From Paracoccus aerius (GTDB taxonomy: Bacteria; Pseudomonadota; Alphaproteobacteria; Rhodobacterales; Rhodobacteraceae), in contig NZ_BNCL01000014.1 of the NCBI RefSeq assembly GCF_014656455.1, positions 1 through 64,000 of the forward strand: DNA of 64,000 nucleotides, given 5' to 3'. Positions 15,316 through 23,488 of this stretch are shown here, in pieces. The notes below the pieces were generated by a model. It was not told where the DNA came from. It ran no database searches and saw nothing but the letters and a program-made list of their open reading frames with translations. The first letter of the stretch is position 1. Each line of letters opens with the position of its first letter. A program made the translations under genes and the position numbers.

Positions 15316-16578
15316 GTGAATAAACAGGCACCTGTAAAGGCGAAACGCACCCCTGTCGGTATCGGCAGTATAAGCAGGTATGCGGACGCCCTCGCAAGGT
15401 CTCTCGACGAAGAGATGCGCAAGGCCTATCAACCGACCGAACGAAAGTCCCTGAGGCGCTTCAACGTAAGTGAGGTGGCCGAGCTCACGGGCATCAGCCC
15501 GTCGAACTTCCGGGTTCGTCACAAGGATGGATCCTTTCCGGAAGTGGAACTCGACAAGCGAGGCCACCGCACCTACTCGGCGGAGGATATCGACCAAATC
15601 CGGAACATTATGTTCCGAACGGGAAAAAACCCGGACCTTTATCGCCCCGGTCGCAAGGAAGGGGACGAGATGCAGATCGTCAGCATCGTCAACTTCAAGG
15701 GCGGCAGTTCGAAGACCACGACGACGATCCATCTCGCCCAGCGATACGCCCTGCGCGGCTACCGAGTTTTAGCGCTAGACATGGATCCCCAGGGATCGCT
15801 TTCTACATTCTTCGGCTACCGTCCGGAACTGGACTTTGAGGACGAGGGCGCCCTCACGATCTACGACGCATTGCGTTATGAAGAACCTGGGGGATTGCGA
15901 CGAGCGCCCCTGAAAGATGTCATCCGCAAGACCTACTTCAAGAACCTCGACATGTGCCCCGCCAGCCTAATGCTGTCGGAATATGAAACGGAAACGGCCA
16001 ACGCCCTCAGCCGTGCCGCCAGCGGCAAGGGCAGTGACTCAATCTTCGCCGTTCGGCTCGCCGAGGCGCTCCAGGGCGTGAGGGACGACTACGACCTCGT
16101 TCTTATCGACTGTCCGCCGCAACTGGGCTTCACGACCCTGACGTCTCTCACTGCCTCTACGGGTCTCATCGTAACAGTTGTCCCCGGCATGCTGGATGTG
16201 GCCTCGATGAGTCAGTTCCTGAAGCTCGCTTCCGAGACGATGGACGTGATCGGCAAGGCGACGCACCAGGAACAGCAGTGGGACTTCGTCAAATTTCTTA
16301 TTACCCGTTATGAGCCCTCTGACGGCCCTCAGACCCAGATGGCAAGCTTTCTGCGCCACATCCTAGGCAAGCAGGTGCTCATCAACCCAATGCTCAAGTC
16401 CACAGCGATCAGTGATGCAGGCATGACCCAGCAGACGATCTACGAAGTGGATCCGAAGCAGCTCGTAAAAGGAACCCTTGACCGGGCACTGAACAGCATG
16501 AATGCGGCCGCCGCCGAAATCGAGGCGGTCATCCAGGAAGCATGGGGACGAGAATGGCACGTAAACTCTTCGGAATGA
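15316..16578 (+). CDS. repA: RepA, ParA-type partition ATPase of a repABC replicon
   Basis: A 420-residue RepA. Residues 1-110 hold a helix-turn-helix-bearing N-terminal domain (RFNVSEVAELTGISPSNFRV), as in the type Ib ParA/RepA group, which also represses the operon. The deviant Walker A is KGGSSKTT at about residue 130. The switch motifs are DMDPQGSLS and LIDCPPQLG. It moves plasmid copies apart with RepB and the parS sites. Translation starts with GTG at 15316 behind AAGAGAGA. The repB start overlaps its 3' end by 25 bases. Confidence 0.95.
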   Translation: MNKQAPVKAKRTPVGIGSISRYADALARSLDEEMRKAYQPTERKSLRRFNVSEVAELTGISPSNFRVRHKDGSFPEVELDKRGHRTYSAEDIDQIRNIMFRTGKNPDLYRPGRKEGDEMQIVSIVNFKGGSSKTTTTIHLAQRYALRGYRVLALDMDPQGSLSTFFGYRPELDFEDEGALTIYDALRYEEPGGLRRAPLKDVIRKTYFKNLDMCPASLMLSEYETETANALSRAASGKGSDSIFAVRLAEALQGVRDDYDLVLIDCPPQLGFTTLTSLTASTGLIVTVVPGMLDVASMSQFLKLASETMDVIGKATHQEQQWDFVKFLITRYEPSDGPQTQMASFLRHILGKQVLINPMLKSTAISDAGMTQQTIYEVDPKQLVKGTLDRALNSMNAAAAEIEAVIQEAWGREWHVNSSE

Positions 16579-17579
16579 TTGAGGCCGGCGCTCGGGGCCT
16601 GGTAGATGAAGAGGAAGTCGCGGAGGAGCAGCCCGCGCCAAATGGAAACACCGCTCCCAACCGGATGCTCTCAACAACGCGGCTCTCCGATGGCTTGATG
16701 AGCCTTCAGGCGAACTCGATCCGCGATCTAGACCCGTCGGCCATTATCCAATCGGGCACGCGCGACCGCATCGACATCAAGGCTGATGGGATAAAGGAAC
16801 TGGCGAAGTCCATCGTGGAACATGGGCAACATGTTCCGGTGCTAGTGAGGCCCCTCCCCGGCGAAATTGACCGTTACGAGATCGTCTACGGGCGCCGCCG
16901 TCTTGCCGCCATCCGCCTCATTGGAGGCGGCATGACCGTCAAGGCTATTGTCCGTAAGATGGGCGATGAGGAGGCGGTTGTTGCGCAGGGACACGAGAAC
17001 AACCTGCGCCTTGACCCCTCTCATATCGAGAAAGCTCTGTTTGCTGCCGAGTTGCGCCAGAAGAAGTTCTCGAACGACGTCATCATGGAAGCACTCAATG
17101 TTGACCGCTTCGCGATTTCGAAGATGGTCAAGCTCATCGAGGACATCCCCGAGGAGCTCATCGAGCTCATTGGTCCTGCTCATGACATAGGCCGCCGGCC
17201 CTGGCGGGAGTTGGGAGACCTTGTGGCTTCTGGAAAAATTGACGCGGTTACCACAGCTCGACAGGCTTTGGAGAAAGGGAGCAAAGAAATCTCCAGTTCT
17301 GAGCGCTTCCGCCTCGTTTATGATGGACTGCGAAAAGAACTTTATGCCCCGTCGCAGACTAGTAATGCTGCGCTGCAGCAATTGGTCCATGGACCAACTC
17401 GGAGGATGGTGGGCGAAAGAGGGCCCGGCCCTGCCTTGGAGTTCAAGGCTGGCAGCCGAGCACTGTCCCTGAGCTTCAGGACTAAAGCCAATCCGGAATT
17501 CGGCAGCTGGTTGGAACGGAATATAGATAAGGTTGTATCCGATCTCCACGAGCGCTGGATGCGCGAGGGCAAAGAGTAA
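16554..17579 (+). CDS. repB: RepB, ParB-type centromere-binding protein
   Basis: A 341-residue RepB. The typical opening is MARKLFGMIEAG. The ParB/Srx-like nuclease-fold domain covers about residues 55-150 and includes 'DGIKELAKSIVEHGQHVPVL', 'YEIVYGRRRLAA' and the 'NNLRLDPSHIEKA' motif. The DNA-binding helix-turn-helix follows at about 155-200. It binds parS and stimulates RepA. The start at 16554 fits the family opening. One parS-like palindrome (17382-17397) lies inside the coding sequence and is read as LVHGPT. Confidence 0.95.
   Translation: MARKLFGMIEAGARGLVDEEEVAEEQPAPNGNTAPNRMLSTTRLSDGLMSLQANSIRDLDPSAIIQSGTRDRIDIKADGIKELAKSIVEHGQHVPVLVRPLPGEIDRYEIVYGRRRLAAIRLIGGGMTVKAIVRKMGDEEAVVAQGHENNLRLDPSHIEKALFAAELRQKKFSNDVIMEALNVDRFAISKMVKLIEDIPEELIELIGPAHDIGRRPWRELGDLVASGKIDAVTTARQALEKGSKEISSSERFRLVYDGLRKELYAPSQTSNAALQQLVHGPTRRMVGERGPGPALEFKAGSRALSLSFRTKANPEFGSWLERNIDKVVSDLHERWMREGKE
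17382..17397. promoter_or_regulatory. parS-like centromere site 1 (inside repB)
   Basis: TTGGTCCATGGACCAA, a perfect 16-bp palindrome. It occurs three times in the window (here, 19438 and 20041), always near the repABC genes, as expected for the RepB-binding centromere of a repABC replicon. The coding location in repB is unusual but tolerated in frame. Confidence 0.85.
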
Positions 17580-17639
17580 TGACCTCCTAACCCTCATCCC
17601 GTCAACATCAAGAGCAAGGAGCACATCTGAAGAACGGAT

Positions 17640-17691
17640 AAAAAAGAGCCCCCCGAAGTCATCCCCCGGAGAGCCCTGATTAGTGTGTTGC
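17640..17691 (-). ncRNA. Countertranscribed RNA (incompatibility RNA) of repABC
   Basis: In the 210-bp repB-repC gap the minus strand has a strong promoter (17698-17726). About 50 nt downstream is a terminator: AGGGCTCTCC (minus strand) pairs with GGGGGGCTCT, using several G-U pairs, and six T follow. This is the position, strand and size of the ctRNA that represses repC expression in repABC replicons. The G-U pairs become mismatches on the plus strand, so the repC leader does not form the same stem. It should set copy number and incompatibility. Confidence 0.8.
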
Positions 17692-17697
17692 ACCACT

Positions 17698-17726
17698 TAT
17701 CTAACAGCTCCCCAGCATCGCGTCAA
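17698..17726 (-). promoter_or_regulatory. Promoter of the countertranscribed RNA
   Basis: On the minus strand TTGACG (17726-17721), 17 bases, then TAGATA (17703-17698): a near-consensus housekeeping promoter. It fires antisense to the repC leader, about 70-100 bp upstream of repC. Confidence 0.8.
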
Positions 17727-17789
17727 TACCGGCCCACTGGGCTGACCAATACATTGTTGCTTGTTGCGAGTCTGTGACGAGGCAACGGG

Positions 17790-18881
17790 ATGACCTTGCG
17801 TGGCTTCCGGCCTTCGCGTGAATTGGACATGAAGCAAGAAATGCAAGTACCCCGGGTGTTGGGCCGCGGGCCAAATGCGCTCGTCCTGCCGGCAGACATG
17901 AGCCGGCTGTGGATGGCTCATCGCTGTGTCTCGGATGCCAAAAAGCGCTATGGCCTCAGTAATGGCGCCATCTCGACACTCCGTGCTCTGATCAGCTTCC
18001 TTCGAGAGGGCGGCGAGATGATCGTGTATGCTGCCAATGCCACCATCTGCAAACGCGCTGACAACCAGTCTGAACGGAACCTCCGAAGGCACCTTGCCCA
18101 ACTGGTAGAGGCGGGGCTGATTGTGAGACGGGACAGTCCGAACGGCAAGCGTTACGTGATCCAGCATCCAGATGGACCCGTGGAAGCCTTCGGCTTAGAT
18201 CTCTCACCCCTTATGCGGCGGTCGAAGGAACTCGGTCAGGCTGCGGCCGAGGTCAACCGCGAGTCTGCTCTGGTGAAGTTCATGCGCAAGCGACTGTCGT
18301 CCCTCCTCTACCGTGCAGAGCAGGCCGGCCATGTTGACCTTGTCGACGAGTACCGCCCCGCACGGCGGCGGCGCTTGTCCTCAGAGGCTCTAAGTTCGAT
18401 CTGTGACAAGCTGCAGGACGTCTTAGATACGGAGCTGGCCCGTTCTGAGTTTGTCAGACCCGACGCATCGGAGGGGATTCCGGCCGCCATTGACGGTCAT
18501 TATGTCCGCCACAAGATCAATACTGAATATAAAGAAAAAGATCCTGATGCTGTGAGCAACGTCACATCTCAGACGCTCACGGAGGCGGAGCTGCTGCAGA
18601 AGATACAGGATAGATGCCCCGAGGCGCTTTCCTTTGCGGTTCGAAGACCATCGAGCTTGTGGGAAATCGAAGAGCATGCGCTCACCCTAGCAGCCTGGTG
18701 TGGGATCAGCAGTGAATTACTGAACGCCGCCATAGCCAAAGCAGGACGGTTCAAAGTCTCTGTGGCAGTCTTGGGCCTCTTCGGAAGGAGGAGCAGCATC
18801 AGGAACCTGCCAGCTTACTTCAACAGCCTCTTCATCGGCAAACGAGCATCCGGGTTTCAACCATTCACACTTCTTACATAA
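17790..18881 (+). CDS. repC: RepC replication initiator
   Basis: A 363-residue RepC, the initiator unique to repABC replicons. The N-terminal DNA-binding winged-helix region includes 'KKRYGLSNGAISTLRALISF', 'NATICKRADNQSERNLRRHL' and 'LIVRRDSPNGKRYV' (about residues 45-130). The C-terminal domain has 'GRRSSIRNLPAYFNSLFIGK'. At 363 residues it is somewhat shorter than many RepC proteins (about 400). The start is either ATG 17790 or ATG 17829; neither has a strong ribosome site, in keeping with control by the antisense RNA. RepC acts in cis on an origin inside its own gene. Confidence 0.92.
   Translation: MTLRGFRPSRELDMKQEMQVPRVLGRGPNALVLPADMSRLWMAHRCVSDAKKRYGLSNGAISTLRALISFLREGGEMIVYAANATICKRADNQSERNLRRHLAQLVEAGLIVRRDSPNGKRYVIQHPDGPVEAFGLDLSPLMRRSKELGQAAAEVNRESALVKFMRKRLSSLLYRAEQAGHVDLVDEYRPARRRRLSSEALSSICDKLQDVLDTELARSEFVRPDASEGIPAAIDGHYVRHKINTEYKEKDPDAVSNVTSQTLTEAELLQKIQDRCPEALSFAVRRPSSLWEIEEHALTLAAWCGISSELLNAAIAKAGRFKVSVAVLGLFGRRSSIRNLPAYFNSLFIGKRASGFQPFTLLT
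18505..18550. other. Candidate oriV: AT-rich stretch inside repC
   Basis: The segment around 18513-18543 (CAATACTGAATATAAAGAAA and flanks) is strikingly AT-rich within a GC-rich gene. In repABC replicons the origin lies in such a stretch in the central or 3' part of repC. Placement by analogy; no initiator box was defined. Confidence 0.35.
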
Positions 18882-19437
18882 GAGTCGTTGACCAGAATAT
18901 GGCCCGCGGACCAAGTCTAAATACCATGAGCATCCGGAGGATCATAAGCCGACCACCATGTCAGGCCGCATCCCTGAGTGGAGTACAACGTGATCTGCCT
19001 TAGCGTCCAAGCATTGCAAGTTGTTCAGATGTCACCTGGAATTTCACCACCGGGGAGTGCGCCGCGGTGATGAATTCATCGTTGTGGTACCGCAGGCATG
19101 GCATGGGGGTCATACGCAGAACGGCTGGCGATCGGACACAAGATTGTTGCATGAGAAACCGTTTGGAGTTTGAGGCTTTGGACGACCATATCTGATCATC
19201 CATGCGTTGAACGCGATGACGATGAGGGACTAGAGGACCTGACGGTGCCAAGAAGAACACCTACGCGTCCGGATGAACGTGGCCGACTAATCTGCGGGCT
19301 TGCTCAGGAAGAGGGGCACGGCGCGATTGTACCGATTAGCAGCAAATCGATGTCGCTATAGCCTGTAAGCGTTACTGCAGCCAACTTCATCGTCGGTCCT
19401 AGGGGGGCGGTTTAAAATGAGACTGGCGGGCGCACAA

Positions 19438-19453
19438 TTGGTCCATGGACCAA
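19438..19453. promoter_or_regulatory. parS-like centromere site 2
   Basis: TTGGTCCATGGACCAA, identical to the copy in repB. The flanks also match it (CAAT before, CTC after), so about 20 bp are shared between sites 1 and 2. Confidence 0.85.
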
Positions 19454-20040
19454 CTCTCCGGATCCACTTGTTGATAGTTTTGGCAAAATGAGCAGTCTAG
19501 CATCATCTTGGAGCAGCCTTTGTGATCAGAGCTACAAGGGTTGCCAAGCGCTAGCTGACTCCGGGCGCGCGTCGAGTCAATCGCTCAATTCCTTGGCCTA
19601 GGCGACGCTCTCTGCTGTGGTCCAAAGACCAGCTTTCCGTAGCGGCGTTCAAATCTCCCATGACTGATAAGTCCTACTTCATGTGAAAGTAATCTATATA
19701 ATAGAACTTGTAGGTTGTTGCACGTGCCAAAAGCTTCGGATTCCATGGCTCGACGCGGCGCGCTATGGTTCAGTTTCCGGCGACGAGGTTGAACAGCAAA
19801 CTAGATCCGCCGGATGACCCTACGTAGTCACACTGCTTGCAGTGAGCGAACTAACTGCTCGATCAAAAAACTTCACGCGCAACATGACCGCTGCAATGGG
19901 GCGTCGGGATGTCGGGTAATGCTCAAAAATTCGCACAGGTTGTGACTCCATAGGCCTACCACGCGGAGCACCGCCGTCAAATTTTGACGGTTAGTCCTCG
20001 CGTATATTAGGAACGAGTATCAAGCGTTAAAAGTGTGCTG

Positions 20041-20056
20041 TTGGTCCATGGACCAA
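20041..20056. promoter_or_regulatory. parS-like centromere site 3
   Basis: TTGGTCCATGGACCAA, the third identical 16-bp palindrome, 603 bp beyond site 2. The left flank (CTG) differs, which supports the 16-mer itself as the conserved unit. Confidence 0.85.
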
Positions 20057-20331
20057 CTTCACCGCGCATTGCCAATATTCTTGGCCTCATGAGCGAAATA
20101 CGAGTAGGTTTTTATGTGGAAACAGTCGTTTGAAGAGGTTTGTCGATGCGAGCGGGCTCTGGGGCTGCTGCTATCTTGCTGTCCTGTTCACGGCGAGGTC
20201 GGCTGCAGGACCGGTCTGAAGAAGAGCGCAGAGAGACATCCTCTCCAAGGCTGCCAGCGGGTTCAAAGCATAACAATGTAATCCGCACTTAGTATAGTGA
20301 CCGCGGCTACACAGTAAACATGCGTTGTAAT

Positions 20332-20910
20332 CTAAGATAACATTCGGTCGCAGATGGCTTGGGCGGTTTCCGCAACAAGGGCACGGGCCTTCTCTGCGGA
20401 GAGGTCTGCCACGTCGAACAGCACAATCATCGCTTCGGCCCCTGTTGCCATGCCAAGCGCTGCGGCGATGGAGCGCGCCTGTTCCGGGCTGATGCCCTTG
20501 TCGCCTTCCAGCGCGCGCATGAAGGCCTGGATGCGGCGGGCTCCTCGGCGCGGCATCCTGCCGTCCTGCGATTGCGCGACCGCCTGCAGGTTCAGGCCGA
20601 GATAGGTGCGGAACGCTGCCTCGTTCGCCACGGCCAGGTCAAAGAAGTAGAGGCTGATCGCCACCAGCTTGTCACGCAGGGTTGCGGCATCCCTTGTGAT
20701 CTCCTCATAGGAGGCCGCCTTCAGATGCAGACCCGCTTCGGCCGCAAGCAGCGCGGGATCAGAAAAATAGCGATAGGCGGAAGCCTTCGAGATGCCTGCC
20801 TCGCGTGCCGCCGCCGTGACGGTCAGCACCTCGCCGCGCATCAGGATGGTGCGCGCGCCATCCAGCAGGGCCGCGCGTGTTCTGTTCCTTTGATCTTGCC
20901 GCTGCGTCAT
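20332..20910 (-). CDS. TetR-family transcriptional regulator
   Basis: A 192-residue repressor-type protein. The N-terminal helix-turn-helix is at about residues 10-55 (RTRAALLDGARTILMRGEVL, then 'TAAAREAGISKASAYRYFSD'), followed by an all-helical ligand domain. The ATG at 20910 follows CGAGGTAACG; a TTG at 20928 would fall inside an operator and is rejected. It is divergent from a cupin gene, with two matching operator-like palindromes in the 92-bp gap, so it probably represses both itself and the cupin gene. The effector is unknown. Confidence 0.88.
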   Translation of the reverse strand: MTQRQDQRNRTRAALLDGARTILMRGEVLTVTAAAREAGISKASAYRYFSDPALLAAEAGLHLKAASYEEITRDAATLRDKLVAISLYFFDLAVANEAAFRTYLGLNLQAVAQSQDGRMPRRGARRIQAFMRALEGDKGISPEQARSIAAALGMATGAEAMIVLFDVADLSAEKARALVAETAQAICDRMLS

Positions 20911-20920
20911 CGTTACCTCG

Positions 20921-20936
20921 TGAGACAAATGTCTTG
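20921..20936. promoter_or_regulatory. Operator 1 of the TetR/cupin divergon
   Basis: TGAGAC-AAAT-GTCTTG: an inverted repeat with the same half-sites as operator 2, next to the TetR start. Centres of the two sites are 37 bp apart. Confidence 0.65.
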
Positions 20937-20961
20937 CCGGAATCGTTGACCCTCTTATAAG
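20934..20961 (+). promoter_or_regulatory. Promoter of the cupin gene
   Basis: TTGCCG (20934-20939), 16 bases, TATAAG (20956-20961). Each hexamer overlaps one of the two operators, so bound repressor would block it. Confidence 0.5.
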
Positions 20962-20973
20962 ACGGAAGTCTCA
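20958..20973. promoter_or_regulatory. Operator 2 of the TetR/cupin divergon
   Basis: TAAGAC-GGAA-GTCTCA; read on the other strand it is TGAGAC-TTCC-GTCTTA, the same half-sites as operator 1 with a different 4-bp centre. Confidence 0.65.
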
Positions 20974-21002
20974 TGAGTGACAATTATTGCAAGGAACATC
21001 GC

Positions 21003-21470
21003 ATGACACAGGCGCGGACGTATGAAGCAATGGGGATCCTGTTCAGGTTCCACGCTTTCCCTGGCGACACGATGGGCAAGTTCTGCTTGGTCGAAGCGGT
21101 GGTGCCGCCGGGCCTGGGCGCGCCTCCCAACCACCATGCCGGAGAGACCGGGGCCTTTTACGTGCTGGACGGCGAGATCGCGTTCACCTTGGACGGAGAG
21201 ACGCGGCATGTTCGGGCGGGGGGCTTTGTCTCGGTTCCCGATGGGGCGGTGCATTCCTTTCAGGCTGCCGGCGAGACGCCCGCGCGCATCCTGATCATCA
21301 ACGCACCGGGCCACATGCACGAGGCGTTCTTTACCCGTACCGGCAGGCCGGTTGCCGACACGACCACGTCCCCGCAACCTCTGGATGGGCGGCCGGATGT
21401 GGCTCGCATCTTCGCTGTCGCGACCGACGTCGGCATGGTTCTTCTGCCGCCAGCGGATGCGGCACACTGA
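21003..21470 (+). CDS. Cupin-domain protein
   Basis: A 155-residue single cupin. Motif 1 with metal-type His residues is 'NHHAGETGAFYVLDGEIAFT' (about residues 45-65). Motif 2 is 'VRAGGFVSVPDGAVHSFQAA' (about 72-92). Such proteins bind a metal and act as small dioxygenases, isomerases or ligand sensors; the reaction here is unknown. The ATG at 21003 follows AAGGAAC; an upstream ATG at 20973 overlaps operator 2. It is controlled with the divergent TetR gene. A link to the carnitine genes is possible but unproven. Confidence 0.8.
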   Translation: MTQARTYEAMGILFRFHAFPGDTMGKFCLVEAVVPPGLGAPPNHHAGETGAFYVLDGEIAFTLDGETRHVRAGGFVSVPDGAVHSFQAAGETPARILIINAPGHMHEAFFTRTGRPVADTTTSPQPLDGRPDVARIFAVATDVGMVLLPPADAAH

Positions 21471-21521
21471 GGGGGCCGGCTGGAGAAGGGCAGCGGGGTG
21501 TGGGGCTGGGAAATCCGTCTT

Positions 21522-22463
21522 TCACAAGACGCGTCGTGATGACTGCCGGATTGGATGGCCGTAAGCTCCACGGAATGCCTTGCTCAGCGCCGAGGCATTG
21601 GCATAACCGCAGCGCAGCGCGATCTCGCGAAGGCTCAGGTCGGTGCTGATCGCCAGTTCCTGCGCCCGCGCCAGTCGCAGCATCTGGAAATAGCGTCCCG
21701 GCGGCATTCCTGCCTCGGCGCGGAACAATCGTTCAAGATTGCTAAGCGACAGCCCGGATCGCGCAGCGATGCGGGGAAGGGGCAGCGGCGTTTCGATCAT
21801 CTCGACCATCAGGTCGATCACCTGGTGCAACCGCGCTGATCCCTTGCCGGCCAGCAGGAGCTTTCTGTCGGCACTCGCACCCGCCGTTCTGCCATCCCGC
21901 GAATGATCGGCATCGTGCAGGAACATGGATGAGACGATGAAGGCACTGGCCTTGCCAAACAGATCAGCGATCAAGGCCAGGGTCAGGTCCAGGGCCGCGG
22001 ATGCGCCGCCGCAGGACCAGACCCGGCCCTGCATGACATGGGTGACGGGATCCACCTGCACATCAGGGAAGGCTTCGGCAAACTCCGGTATCAATGACCA
22101 GTGGATCGTGGCCCGATGTCCCCCAAGCAGACCTGCCGCAGCCAGCAGCCAGGACCCGGTGTCAGCACCCACGATGAGCCGACTTTGTCGCGCCAGCGTC
22201 AGAAGTCTGCGCAAACCGGGACTGCTGGCGTGATCGCGAAAGCCATAGCCCGCCACCACGATCAAGAGATCGAAGGGCCCGCTTGCGCCCTCGTCGGGTG
22301 CCACCAGAAGCCCGCTGGAGGAACGGAGCGGACGGTCATCCACGGTCAGAACGTGCCAGCTCACATCCGCCTGCCCTTGGTCGCGAACAGCGCGCCACGG
22401 TTCGAGAAGACAGGACAGGACCATGTTCGAGAACCCTTCGAACAGCAGGAAAGCAACGCGCAT
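21522..22463 (-). CDS. GlxA-type AraC regulator (CdhR-like) of carnitine genes
   Basis: A 313-residue regulator with an N-terminal DJ-1/PfpI (GATase1-like) domain (about residues 1-185; VVAGYGFRDH, then VGADTGSWLLAAAGLL). A C-terminal AraC double helix-turn-helix follows (about 215-310; LPRIAARSGLSLSNLERLFR, then SLREIALRCGYANASALSKA). This architecture is shared by CdhR and GbdR, the carnitine and betaine regulators of Pseudomonas. It is divergent from the carnitine genes, with an 11-bp direct repeat of 21-bp spacing in between, so it likely activates them in response to carnitine or a product. The assignment as CdhR is inference from context. Confidence 0.85.
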   Translation of the reverse strand: MRVAFLLFEGFSNMVLSCLLEPWRAVRDQGQADVSWHVLTVDDRPLRSSSGLLVAPDEGASGPFDLLIVVAGYGFRDHASSPGLRRLLTLARQSRLIVGADTGSWLLAAAGLLGGHRATIHWSLIPEFAEAFPDVQVDPVTHVMQGRVWSCGGASAALDLTLALIADLFGKASAFIVSSMFLHDADHSRDGRTAGASADRKLLLAGKGSARLHQVIDLMVEMIETPLPLPRIAARSGLSLSNLERLFRAEAGMPPGRYFQMLRLARAQELAISTDLSLREIALRCGYANASALSKAFRGAYGHPIRQSSRRVL

Positions 22464-22482
22464 GGCAGAGTCTGACGCAATC

Positions 22483-22514
22483 GGACAATCAGGTGAATGA
22501 ATAGGACAATCTGG
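22483..22514. promoter_or_regulatory. AraC-type direct repeat in the carnitine divergon
   Basis: GGACAATCAGG (22483-22493) and GGACAATCTGG (22504-22514) are direct repeats, 10 of 11 identical, with a 21-bp period (two helical turns). This is the classic geometry for an AraC-family activator between the regulator gene and the BKACE gene. Confidence 0.65.
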
Positions 22515-22564
22515 CCTCGCGGTGAAGCTCTAGCCTTTGTCCCGCTGAATGTCTGGAGTCTGCG

Positions 22565-23488
22565 ATGCCGCTTGCCATGAACAAGGACGTCTTCATCACC
22601 TGCGCGGTCACGGGATCGGGCGCCACCCAGGACCGCTCGCCCCATGTGCCGCGCAGCCCCCGCCAGATTGCCGAAAGCGCCATTGCGGCGGCCAAGGCCG
22701 GGGCGGCGGTGGTCCATTGCCATGTGCGCGATCCCGACACAGGCAAGCCGTCGCGCCGGCTTGATCTTTACCGCGAGGTCACGGACCGCATCCGCGATGC
22801 CGAGGTGGACGTGGTCCTGAACCTGACTGCCGGCATGGGGGGCGACATCATCTTCGGCAGTACCGAGGCGCCGTTTCCGGTAAACGCGGGAGGCACCGAC
22901 ATGGTCGGCGCGACCGAGCGCATGGCCCATGTCGCGGAATGCCTGCCCGAGATCTGCACCCTGGATTGCGGCACGATGAACTTTGCCGAGGCCGATTATG
23001 TCATGACCAACACACCCGGCATGTTGCGGGCCATGGGCGGCATGATGACTGCCTTGGGGGTGAAGCCTGAAATCGAAGCCTTTGACACCGGCCACCTGTG
23101 GTTTGCCAAGGAACTGGTCCGCGAAGGCACCTTGGCAAGCCCGGCACTTGTGCAGCTTTGCATGGGGGTGCCCTGGGGCGCGCCGAACGATCTCAACACC
23201 TTCATGGCCATGGTGAATGCGGTTCCCGACGACTGGTGCTGGTCGGCCTTTAGCCTGGGACGCGACCAGATGCCCTATGTCGCGGCGGCGATCCTTGCCG
23301 GGGGCAACGTCCGCGTCGGGCTGGAAGACAATCTGTGGCTGGGCAAGGGCCAGCTTGCCACCAACGCCCAGCTTGTCGAGCGGGCCGCCACGATCATCGA
23401 GAACATGGGCGCGCGCGTCATCGGCGCGCAAGCCGTGCGCGACAAACTGGGGCTGGTCAAGCGCGCGCCGAATGGGATGGTGGCATGA
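22565..23488 (+). CDS. Beta-keto acid cleavage enzyme (3-dehydrocarnitine:acetyl-CoA type)
   Basis: A 307-residue BKACE (DUF849) enzyme, a TIM barrel with zinc. Family marks are the N-terminal 'FITCAVTGSG', 'AAVVHCHVRDPDTGKPS' with the metal His pair, 'LNLTAGMGGD', and the C-terminal GGNVRVGLEDNLWLGKG. These enzymes split a beta-keto acid with acetyl-CoA into acetoacetate and a CoA ester. Next to carnitine dehydrogenase the substrate should be 3-dehydrocarnitine, giving betainyl-CoA. GGAG precedes the ATG at 22565. It overlaps the next gene by four bases (ATGA), so the two are coupled. Confidence 0.88.
   Translation: MPLAMNKDVFITCAVTGSGATQDRSPHVPRSPRQIAESAIAAAKAGAAVVHCHVRDPDTGKPSRRLDLYREVTDRIRDAEVDVVLNLTAGMGGDIIFGSTEAPFPVNAGGTDMVGATERMAHVAECLPEICTLDCGTMNFAEADYVMTNTPGMLRAMGGMMTALGVKPEIEAFDTGHLWFAKELVREGTLASPALVQLCMGVPWGAPNDLNTFMAMVNAVPDDWCWSAFSLGRDQMPYVAAAILAGGNVRVGLEDNLWLGKGQLATNAQLVERAATIIENMGARVIGAQAVRDKLGLVKRAPNGMVA

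Larger units (their letters stand above)
18882..20331. other. 1.45-kb gene-free region downstream of repC
   Basis: No gene that I can support lies here. It holds parS sites 2 and 3 and a degenerate half-palindrome, TGGTC-CAAA-GACCA, at 19618-19631. Several AT-rich tracts occur around 19680-19720 and 20080-20110. Short frames are present but without recognisable families or ribosome sites. It looks like the centromeric flank of the replicon. Confidence 0.5.

Noticed and set aside
19000..19260. Minus-strand 86-codon frame in the region downstream of repC
   Set aside because: No ribosome site, no recognised family and weak coding character.
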